14,055 nt of DNA from assembly GCA_024695545.1 (NCBI GenBank), contig JAILHZ010000099.1, positions 1-14,055 of the forward strand, given 5' to 3'. This DNA comes from Clostridiales bacterium. GTDB taxonomy: Bacteria; Bacillota_A; Clostridia; Saccharofermentanales; Saccharofermentanaceae. Made by a program: the position numbers and the translations under genes. Below are positions 6,676 to 12,907 of this stretch, in pieces. The notes under the pieces were generated by a model. It was not told the DNA's origin, ran no database searches, and worked only from the letters and a program-made list of their open reading frames with translations. Each line of letters begins with the position of its first letter. The first letter of the stretch is position 1.

Positions 6676-8069
6676 GAGGAAGCGGGACCTCCTTTGTTCT
6701 CGGATGCAGCGAGGAGCTCCTGCTCCTTCTTAATACGGGCACGCTCGGCACGTACCATGATTTTTCCGTTCTTGATGCTCTGCGTCAGGAACCGCTTCGA
6801 CGGGCAGGCATATGTACAGCAGCCGCACTCGATGCAGTCCATAACGTGATACTTCTCAAGCATCTCCGGATCGCGAAGTCTTGTCGCCTTATCGATGCCG
6901 CAGGGGATCAGATCCATCGGGCAGGAGGCGACGCACCGCGCACAGCGGATACATGGAGATTCCGGAGGAAGTGTTGTCTCTTCCGATCCGAAAACGAGGA
7001 TCGCATTATTGGCCTTAATGATGCCGTGATCGATACGGTCGAGCGCGACACCCATCATGGCGCCGCCCATGATGATCTTTTTCGGTTCTTCACGGGTACC
7101 GCCGGCCGCCTCGATAATGTCTTCGATACGGGCGCCGATCGGCACGATAAAGTTACCCGGCGTATTCAGTGCGGAGCCGTCCAGTGTCATACGCTTTCTG
7201 GTAAGCGGCACACCTTCCTTAAGATACAGTCCGATAAAGCGGAGCGTACTGACATTCATGACGAGAGTGTGTACATCGATCGGGAGTTTTCCCGGAGGGA
7301 CTTTTCGTCCGGTGAGAGTATAGATCAGCATCTTTTCCGCGCCCTGCGGATAAATGGTCTTCAGTGTCTTCACTTCAATGTCCGGATGTTTACCGGTCTT
7401 ATAGACACGCTTCTTGATCTCGTGTGAGAAGATACGGGTAACGAGGGGCTTATTGTCCTCGACGCCGATGATGGTCTTCGGGATCTCGAGCCACTTCATG
7501 ACTTCGAGGATGCCATCGATAATATCGTCCGGATGCTCACAGATCTGACGGTAGTCCGCCGTGATATACGGCTCACACTCCGCAGCATTTACAATGAGCG
7601 TATCCGGCATCTTATTCTTCGGGGGATTCAGTTTGATATATGTCGGAAAAGCAGCGCCGCCCAGTCCGACCAGACCGGAGTCGCGGATCATCTGAATAAA
7701 GTCTTCGAACGACTCGACCTTCGGAGGTTTGCAGAAAGGATTGATCGTGTGCTGGAAGTCCGACTCGATACGCACAGCTTCTACAGGAGTACCGTTTGCG
7801 GAAACCACATAGTGTACTTCTTTAACAGTTCCGGAAATACTTGAGTGGATCGGTACGGACATAGGCTTGTCGGCGCGTCCGACCATTGTTCCGACATCTA
7901 CATGATCTCCGGGCTTGACCACACATGTACAAGGCGGGCCGATATGCTGCTGCATCAGCAGCTCGACTTCGCGGAATCCGTGCAGATGAATAGAAGGAAG
8001 AACATCGGTATTTTTGTTTCCGAGCGGATGCACACCACCGGCAAACGCATGTATCGATCTAAGCGGCAT
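6672..8069 (-). CDS. rnfC: Rnf complex subunit RnfC, NADH/NAD+-side iron-sulfur flavoprotein
   Basis: A 465-residue peripheral subunit where electrons from ferredoxin finally reduce NAD+. Domains in order: an N-terminal barrel (about 5-105) starting AFAGGVHPLGNK; the NuoF-like nucleotide/flavin-binding part with GLGGAAFPTYIK (135-146) and NAAECEPYITADYR (161-174); a SLBB-type part (about 265-330); and two 4Fe-4S clusters, C373xxC376xxC379xxxC383P and C412xxC415xxC418xxxC422P. The long alanine/lysine repeat tail of proteobacterial RnfC is absent; the protein ends after a short charged helix. It is the first gene of the operon. Its ribosome binding site is weak (AGGT about nine bases upstream), but homology begins right at this ATG. 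I find no clear promoter in the 60 bases between it and the terminator upstream. Confidence 0.96.
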   Translation of the reverse strand: MPLRSIHAFAGGVHPLGNKNTDVLPSIHLHGFREVELLMQQHIGPPCTCVVKPGDHVDVGTMVGRADKPMSVPIHSSISGTVKEVHYVVSANGTPVEAVRIESDFQHTINPFCKPPKVESFEDFIQMIRDSGLVGLGGAAFPTYIKLNPPKNKMPDTLIVNAAECEPYITADYRQICEHPDDIIDGILEVMKWLEIPKTIIGVEDNKPLVTRIFSHEIKKRVYKTGKHPDIEVKTLKTIYPQGAEKMLIYTLTGRKVPPGKLPIDVHTLVMNVSTLRFIGLYLKEGVPLTRKRMTLDGSALNTPGNFIVPIGARIEDIIEAAGGTREEPKKIIMGGAMMGVALDRIDHGIIKANNAILVFGSEETTLPPESPCIRCARCVASCPMDLIPCGIDKATRLRDPEMLEKYHVMDCIECGCCTYACPSKRFLTQSIKNGKIMVRAERARIKKEQELLAASENKGGPASS

Positions 8070-8129
8070 GGCGAGGTACCTGCTTTCTCCGAATATCTAT
8101 CAATCATATTAACACATATAAGAGCAAAA

Positions 8130-8154
8130 AGGAGAAATGATTTTCATTTCTCCT
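8130..8154 (-). terminator. Terminator between the DUF4015 gene and the rnf operon
   Basis: AGGAGAAATGA (8130-8140) and TCATTTCTCCT (8144-8154) are exact complements around a three-base loop. The - strand continues TTTTTGCTCTT, which makes a good terminator 44 bases after the stop of the 8199-9602 gene. The rnf operon should therefore have its own start between here and 8069, in the AT-rich stretch TTATATGTGTTAATATGATT, though no convincing -35/-10 pair stands out. Confidence 0.85.
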
Positions 8155-8198
8155 CCTGCTTTTTTCTTGAGTTTTTGTGCTGTGATCCTTATAGAAAA

Positions 8199-9602
8199 TC
8201 ACTCGTACCTGTTCGTGTAGTTCGCGGCGGCATTCCATAGGATCCACTCGTCATATCCCGCATCGTAAATGGCCTGTATCTGTGCTTTTACCTCAGGCAC
8301 TTTATAGTTCAGGTGATGCGATACCCACGTGGCCGTAAATGCCTGTACGTATGGCCGGACGGTAGCATATCCTTCTGCCGAGGCAGCGGGCTTACCGGCC
8401 ATCAGGGCATTGTACATGACATCGTGCGGATACATATCAGGATAGTCGAAAGTCTTTCCGTTCAGCTGCGTGTTATCCGCATAGTGCGAAGGATAGAGCA
8501 TCGGGCATAGTGAGTCGATACCGGTAAGACCTACCGTATCCCATCCCTGACCGATCAGTTTACCGTCGAGCTCGGAACTTAAAATGATACCGAATACGTC
8601 TGCGGTGACCGGGACTCCTGTCGGATCCTGGATCTTGCGGCGGGCTGTCTGCAGGAAGCGGTTGATCGCATCGATTCTTGTCGGTGTAGTATCTTCCGGT
8701 CCGAAGTACGGCTTCTCGTTATACTTCTTCGTACTGATGGTCGGGAAACGGACATAGTCGAACTGGATCTCGTCGACACCCTTGCTGACGGCTTCCTGTG
8801 CAAGATCGATCAGGAAGTCCCATACACGGGAATCGTAAGGATTCAGGAACTGGTGCTTGCCCTCGAGATTGAAGTGCATGGAGTTACCGGCCTCATCCTT
8901 GATACTCATTTCCGGATGGTTTCTCGCCATGGAAGGATCGTTGAAACATACGATACGTCCGATGACCTTGATGTCATTTTCATGGCACTTCTGTACGATA
9001 TTTTCCAGGTTGTAGGAATTCTGAACGTAGCTGCCGGGACCCTTGTCAGTCCAGTTGCCGCCGTTGTCGACCCACAGATGCATATCCTTGGCGAGCTGAT
9101 TGTCGGTGTTGTAGTAAACTCCGCCGCCTTCGTCCTTCAGGTCGATAACGAATGCGTTAATGTCTGTCTTCTTGGCAAGCTCGAGATTCTCTTCGAAATG
9201 CATGCAGGAAGCGATGTAGATACCGTGGATCTCGTTGTGCTGTACCGGCTTCACTTCGGCGACTTCCGGAAGAGGTCCCCAGTAAGCTTCTGCAAGTGCA
9301 TTCTCAGGGAGATATTCCTTGACTTCGACTCCGCCCGGCTGTGCACTGGTCTCGGAAGGTGTGGTTTCGGAATCAGATCCGGACACATCGGAAGATTCTT
9401 CACCCGAAGTCTCGCTCGGAACAGTAAAGCTCGTCGGAGTTGTCTCGGTAGAACTCTTCTTTCCCTTCTTCGATATCAGGATGAACATGCAGATGATGTC
9501 AGCAACAAATAAAATGACGCAGAGGGCAAACAGCACGGCAATCACTTTCCGGAGAAACTGGATGCGCGCTCTTTTCTGCTCGCGTGACATTGAATATCCC
9601 AT
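8199..9602 (-). CDS. Membrane-anchored DUF4015 putative glycoside hydrolase
   Basis: A 467-residue protein with a short basic cytoplasmic N-terminus, one membrane anchor (about 19-43), a low-complexity Ser/Thr/Glu/Pro linker (about 48-92) and an outside domain (about 122-465) of the DUF4015 type. That family is predicted to be a TIM-barrel glycosidase acting on cell-surface or environmental polysaccharide; no substrate is established. Recognisable pieces are EIHGIYIASCMHF (124-136), INAFVIDLKDEGG (148-160), the barrel strand DEIQFDYVRFP (277-287) with acidic residues suited to catalysis, PMLYPSHY (367-374) and the end DEWILWNAAANY. The signal anchor lacks a lipobox or clear cleavage site. AGAAGG eight bases before the ATG favours this start over a second ATG four codons in. 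It has its own promoter, a possible operator and a terminator. Confidence 0.85.
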   Translation of the reverse strand: MGYSMSREQKRARIQFLRKVIAVLFALCVILFVADIICMFILISKKGKKSSTETTPTSFTVPSETSGEESSDVSGSDSETTPSETSAQPGGVEVKEYLPENALAEAYWGPLPEVAEVKPVQHNEIHGIYIASCMHFEENLELAKKTDINAFVIDLKDEGGGVYYNTDNQLAKDMHLWVDNGGNWTDKGPGSYVQNSYNLENIVQKCHENDIKVIGRIVCFNDPSMARNHPEMSIKDEAGNSMHFNLEGKHQFLNPYDSRVWDFLIDLAQEAVSKGVDEIQFDYVRFPTISTKKYNEKPYFGPEDTTPTRIDAINRFLQTARRKIQDPTGVPVTADVFGIILSSELDGKLIGQGWDTVGLTGIDSLCPMLYPSHYADNTQLNGKTFDYPDMYPHDVMYNALMAGKPAASAEGYATVRPYVQAFTATWVSHHLNYKVPEVKAQIQAIYDAGYDEWILWNAAANYTNRYE

Positions 9603-9631
9603 AAAATAGACCTTCTTATTTCATGAATTCG

Positions 9632-9656
9632 TAGGCGGGTAATAATGACCCACCTA
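9632..9656. promoter_or_regulatory. Inverted repeat over the transcription start of the DUF4015 gene, candidate operator
   Basis: TAGGCGGGT (9632-9640) and ACCCACCTA (9648-9656) form nine-base arms with a single mismatch around a seven-base AT-rich centre. The repeat begins right after the -10 box of the DUF4015 promoter and covers the expected start point, a classic place for repressor binding. On the - strand the mismatch is a G-U wobble, so a hairpin in the RNA is also possible if transcription starts early enough. Confidence 0.5.
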
Positions 9657-9685
9657 ATTATATAAATAAATGTTTACGATGACAA
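9657..9685 (-). promoter_or_regulatory. Strong sigma-A-type promoter of the DUF4015 gene
   Basis: On the - strand, TTGTCA (9680-9685), a 17-base spacer and a perfect TATAAT (9657-9662). The start is expected near 9650, inside the inverted repeat, with a leader of about 48 bases. Confidence 0.8.
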
Positions 9686-9715
9686 GAAGTGGCAGGTCCG
9701 CCCATTTCCCGTGCA

Positions 9716-9745
9716 TTGTCAAGCGCAAGTGCGGCATGATAAAAT
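9716..9745 (+). promoter_or_regulatory. Extended -10 promoter of the Nudix/YigZ unit
   Basis: -35 TTGTCA (9716-9721), 18-base spacer ending in TGA, then TAAAAT (9740-9745), which together give an extended -10 (TGATAAAAT). The start near 9752 leaves about 30 bases before the ATG at 9783 and rules out the in-frame upstream GTG at 9711 as the real start. Confidence 0.65.
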
Positions 9746-9782
9746 GAAGAAAATTCTTTTGATCGAATCGGGGGTGTTGCCG

Positions 9783-10196
9783 ATGCTGGAACGCAATTGC
9801 GCAGGTGGAATCGTATTTTACGGAGATGAAGTGCTTTTGCTGCAGAATGAGAAAGCCGAGTGGTGCTTCCCGAAGGGCGTGATCAGAACCGTCGAGAAGC
9901 CGGAAGAAGTTGCTCTCGAGAGAGTCTCTTTCGAAGCCGGCGTGAGCGCCAAGATCTTATTCCCCGTGGGAAGAACGAACTATGAATTCTACTCGATCAC
10001 GAGACAGCGTCCGGTCTGCAACAAGATCGTCTGGTACGTGATGAAGGCAGAGAATAATACTGTCACCCCGAACCCCGAGCAGAACTTCTCGGACGGCGGT
10101 TTTTATCCTTTGGAAAAAGCACTGGAAATGGTTACATACAGCCAGGACAGATCGCTCCTGATGATGGCCTACCAGAGATATAAGGAGCTTGTCTGA
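9783..10196 (+). CDS. Nudix-fold protein with a degenerate Nudix box
   Basis: A 137-residue protein with the Nudix fold: NCAGGIVFYGDEVLLLQNEK (5-24), WCFPKG (27-32), and a Nudix-box region 32-54. Nudix enzymes hydrolyse nucleoside diphosphates linked to another group. The box pattern GX5EX7REUXEEXGU is only partly met: G32, E38, E51, G53 and V54 are there, but the RE pair reads E46-R47 and the first E of the EE pair is F50. Two of the usual metal or catalytic glutamates are therefore missing, and activity is doubtful. EFYSITRQRPVCNKIVWYV (68-86) resembles a clostridial Nudix subfamily. I chose the ATG at 9783 because it follows GGGGGTG and sits 30 bases after the expected start point; the frame is open back to 9711. 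The next gene begins at its stop. Confidence 0.8.
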   Translation: MLERNCAGGIVFYGDEVLLLQNEKAEWCFPKGVIRTVEKPEEVALERVSFEAGVSAKILFPVGRTNYEFYSITRQRPVCNKIVWYVMKAENNTVTPNPEQNFSDGGFYPLEKALEMVTYSQDRSLLMMAYQRYKELV

Positions 10197-10197
10197 T

Positions 10198-10833
10198 TTG
10201 CCCCGCATGACCTGGAAAACGGTAGCAGCTCCTGCCCGTATCGAATACGAAGTAAAGAAGTCCGTCTTTATCGCCGATGTCGCCCCTGTGTCGACCGGTG
10301 AAGAAGCGACGGATTTTTTGCGTAAAATTAAAAAGGAATTCCCGGACGCGAGACATCACGTGTATGCCTACCGCGCGGGAGATGAGACGCTCGAACAGCG
10401 CTACAGTGATGACGGTGAACCGTCGGGTACGGCCGGCATGCCGGTCCTCGATGTGCTTCTGCACCAGGAACTCGACGATGTTATCTGCGTCGTGACCAGA
10501 TACTTCGGCGGCATTCTTCTCGGTACCGGCGGGCTGACCCGCGCGTATTCGACCGCGGCATCTATGGGCATTGAGAAAGCGGGTCCCTGTAAGATGGCGC
10601 TCCTCGAACTATACCATGTGCAGCTTGATTATTCCGTCTCGGAGAAATTCCAGTATGCCGTGAAGAAAAGCGGGTTCGCTTTAGGAGACATCATCTACGA
10701 AGCTACCCCCGTGATCCCCGTATACTGCGCCAAGGAAGATAAGGAAAAACTCATTGCGCTCGTCAATGATACGACAGCAGGAAGAGGGAAGATGACACGT
10801 ATCGGATCTTCCTCCACGCGGATCGACGCTTAA
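10198..10833 (+). CDS. YigZ/IMPACT (UPF0029) family protein
   Basis: About 211 residues, normal for the bacterial YigZ family. The IMPACT-type N-terminal domain holds the UPF0029 signature from G80 (GMPVLDVLLH) through VVTRYFGGILLGTGGL (98-113), preceded by RYSDDGEPSGTAG (68-80). A smaller C-terminal domain (about 138-205) of the DUF1949, EF-G-like fold follows. The eukaryotic relative IMPACT acts on translation control through GCN1/GCN2; the bacterial role is unsettled, and links to ribosome or peptidase function are only suggested. The start is uncertain. AAGGAG (10182-10187), inside the end of the Nudix gene, best fits the TTG at 10198, with ATG 10207 and TTG 10189 as alternatives. Either way it is translationally coupled to the Nudix gene. 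No clear terminator follows. Confidence 0.9.
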   Translation: MPRMTWKTVAAPARIEYEVKKSVFIADVAPVSTGEEATDFLRKIKKEFPDARHHVYAYRAGDETLEQRYSDDGEPSGTAGMPVLDVLLHQELDDVICVVTRYFGGILLGTGGLTRAYSTAASMGIEKAGPCKMALLELYHVQLDYSVSEKFQYAVKKSGFALGDIIYEATPVIPVYCAKEDKEKLIALVNDTTAGRGKMTRIGSSSTRIDA

Positions 10834-10876
10834 CTGTATTTGAAGTTTACTTTTTGTTTTCATTTTTATCGAAATG

Positions 10877-10903
10877 TTGGCAGGTATTGTCCGTTACTAT
10901 AGT
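10877..10903 (+). promoter_or_regulatory. Weak candidate promoter of the GGDEF gene
   Basis: TTGGCA (10877-10882) and TATAGT (10898-10903) match the consensus well, but the 15-base spacer is short. The start would be near 10910, with a leader of about 47 bases that contains a small TCTGC/GCAGA hairpin. Transcription may instead read through from the YigZ gene, since no terminator is visible in 10834-10876. Confidence 0.3.
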
Positions 10904-10956
10904 GATGGTTGAATCTGCAAATGCAGAGTGAATGGTTTTCAAAAAGGAGACTGCTC

Positions 10957-12867
10957 ATGAAAAGAAAGATTGCGGCATTTGCCAGCGGCTGGAGTGATGA
11001 ATATCTTCTCGAAGCGTTGCAGGGCGTGAAGAAATGCGCGGAAGAAAAAGAACTCGAGATCTACCTGTTCACCGAGTATTCTTCTGCGAATCTTTTTGAT
11101 GAAAATGTACAGGGCGAAATCAATATTCTAAACCTTGCGAATCTGGATGACTACGATGGTGTGCTTCTTTTCGGAAATACACTGAGTAATGCCGGTGAGC
11201 TTCAGACTCTTTCCGAGAGGATCAGGAAAGCGGATATTCCCGCGGTATGCCTCGAGTATGAGCTCGATGATATCGACTGCATCTGCACGGATAACTACAG
11301 CGGTATGTACGAACTCTGTGAGCATCTCATTACGAAACACGATGTGAAAAACATCGTATGGGTATCCGGTCTTGCCGGAAACAAAGAAAACGAAGAGCGC
11401 TGCCGTGCAGTGACCGAGTGTATGGAGAAGCACGGGCTTTCCCTGACAGAAGAGAATACGATCAACGGAGACTGGAGTTTCTATGTCGTTCAAGGCTATA
11501 TCCGCGAATGGCTCGAGACTCATAAACTCCCGGATGCTTTTGTCTGTGCGAACGACGTCATGGCAATGGGTGTCCTTACGTATCTCCTCGACTGCGGATA
11601 TGATCTTCCGAAAGATTGCCTCGTGACGGGCTTTGATAATATTAAGTCCTCGAAGACCTTCCTTCCTGCACTGACAACGGTTGAGAGAAGATGGACGGAG
11701 AGAAGCTGCGATGCTGTCTCTCATCTCGTAGATCTTATTGAAGGAAAACCGCGTACCGGCATCCAGTCATTCCCGTCGGTACTTGTGGCCCGTGAGAGCT
11801 GCGGCTGCCAGATCTGTGAAGATTTGAAGAAGGCACAGATGAGCTGCATTAACAAGGCCTATACGGTTCCGGTCGAGAGGACGCTTTTCGACTGGCATCT
11901 GTCCGGACTTGATGAAGCGACTTCCGGCCAGTTCACTCTTGAAGAGATGCACGCCGGCCTTGAAGAGTTCTTCAAGGGAGGCTTCGGATTCGCACCCTAT
12001 GAAGGGGATACTTTCTGTATCTGCCTGGATGATGGATTTGTCAATTCCATCTATGAGACCGGAGAACCGAGAGTCCTCGGCTACAGCGAATATATGCACG
12101 TCCTCTATGCAATGAGAGATGGCAAGAGTATGCCGTATCATAAGATCAATACTTCCTACATCTTCCCGATCTTCACGGAGCCGGAAGAGAGCGGAAACGT
12201 TTACATTATTGCCCCGATTCACAGTCAGGGCACGGTCATCGGCTACGGTGTATTTAAGAATCACTTTGCGATACTGGATAATTACTTCCTGTATTCCTGG
12301 CTCCGCCATCTCCGCATCGGACTGATGCGCGGACGTCAGAATATCAGTATGGAAATGATGAACCGGAAACTTCGGGAGATCTCGCTCTCGGATGAGCTGT
12401 CCGGACTTCTTAACCGGAAAGGCTACGAGAGAAAGTGTATCCCGCTTCTTGAAGAGATCCGCGATAAGAATAAAAAAGCACTGATGCTCGTTGTGGACAT
12501 CAACAGAATGAAGATGATCAACGACCGCTATGGACATCTGCAGGGCGATCTCGCGATCCGTCTTGTCGCAAAGGCGATCAAGGAGATGATGCCGGAGTCC
12601 TGGTATGCGAGCCGCTATGGCGGAGACGAGTTCGTACTTGTCGGAGAGAATGTCTTTATCGATGATGGAACGACACTTCAGAAACAGCTCCTTTCTGCGG
12701 TCGAGCACGAAGCGCAGGCTCTCATGATCCCCTTCGAACTGTCGATCAGTGTCGGTGCCGTCCTGATCGATCCGTCGGAAAACATCAGTCTCGATGAGTA
12801 TTTCCGCCGTGCGGACGATGCGATGTACGACATGAAGAAGAAAAGGCATGCTGAGCAGAAAGATTAA
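10957..12867 (+). CDS. Soluble diguanylate cyclase with a LacI-type ligand-binding sensor domain
   Basis: A 636-residue protein predicted to make cyclic di-GMP from two GTP. Residues 1-283 match the effector-binding half of LacI-type regulators: IAAFASGWSDEY (5-16), PDAFVCANDVMAMGVL (192-207), LVTGFDNIKS (222-231), ALTTVERR (238-245) and VLVARESCGC (275-284). The helix-turn-helix that normally precedes it is absent. There is no signal peptide or membrane segment, so it senses a cytoplasmic ligand, perhaps a sugar. A middle region (about 300-455) of GAF-like character follows, unassigned. The GGDEF domain (about 470-632) has DELSGLLNRKGYE, VVDINRMKMINDRYGH with metal ligand D514, and an intact GGDEF at 555-559. 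The inhibitory RxxD site is replaced by PESW (546-549). The start is set by AAGGAGA six bases before this ATG; an in-frame start 48 bases earlier lacks such a site. Confidence 0.92.
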   Translation: MKRKIAAFASGWSDEYLLEALQGVKKCAEEKELEIYLFTEYSSANLFDENVQGEINILNLANLDDYDGVLLFGNTLSNAGELQTLSERIRKADIPAVCLEYELDDIDCICTDNYSGMYELCEHLITKHDVKNIVWVSGLAGNKENEERCRAVTECMEKHGLSLTEENTINGDWSFYVVQGYIREWLETHKLPDAFVCANDVMAMGVLTYLLDCGYDLPKDCLVTGFDNIKSSKTFLPALTTVERRWTERSCDAVSHLVDLIEGKPRTGIQSFPSVLVARESCGCQICEDLKKAQMSCINKAYTVPVERTLFDWHLSGLDEATSGQFTLEEMHAGLEEFFKGGFGFAPYEGDTFCICLDDGFVNSIYETGEPRVLGYSEYMHVLYAMRDGKSMPYHKINTSYIFPIFTEPEESGNVYIIAPIHSQGTVIGYGVFKNHFAILDNYFLYSWLRHLRIGLMRGRQNISMEMMNRKLREISLSDELSGLLNRKGYERKCIPLLEEIRDKNKKALMLVVDINRMKMINDRYGHLQGDLAIRLVAKAIKEMMPESWYASRYGGDEFVLVGENVFIDDGTTLQKQLLSAVEHEAQALMIPFELSISVGAVLIDPSENISLDEYFRRADDAMYDMKKKRHAEQKD

Positions 12868-12907
12868 GGTTACAATATAAGAAAAACCGCAAGGAAGGTT
12901 TTCTGCT

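Noticed and set aside
8130..8170. Terminator hairpin as the end of a + strand gene
   Set aside because: No + strand gene precedes it; its T run on the - strand fits the DUF4015 gene.
8853..9512. 219-codon open frame antisense to the DUF4015 gene
   Set aside because: No family likeness and no start signals; a shadow of a gene with strong domain evidence.
9711..9782. Longer N-terminus of the Nudix protein from the GTG at 9711
   Set aside because: This stretch contains the -35 and extended -10 boxes; the Nudix fold and a ribosome binding site point to the ATG at 9783.
10909..10956. Sixteen extra N-terminal residues for the cyclase from an earlier in-frame start
   Set aside because: No ribosome binding site there, and it would sit at the predicted transcription start; AAGGAGA six bases before 10957 is far better.
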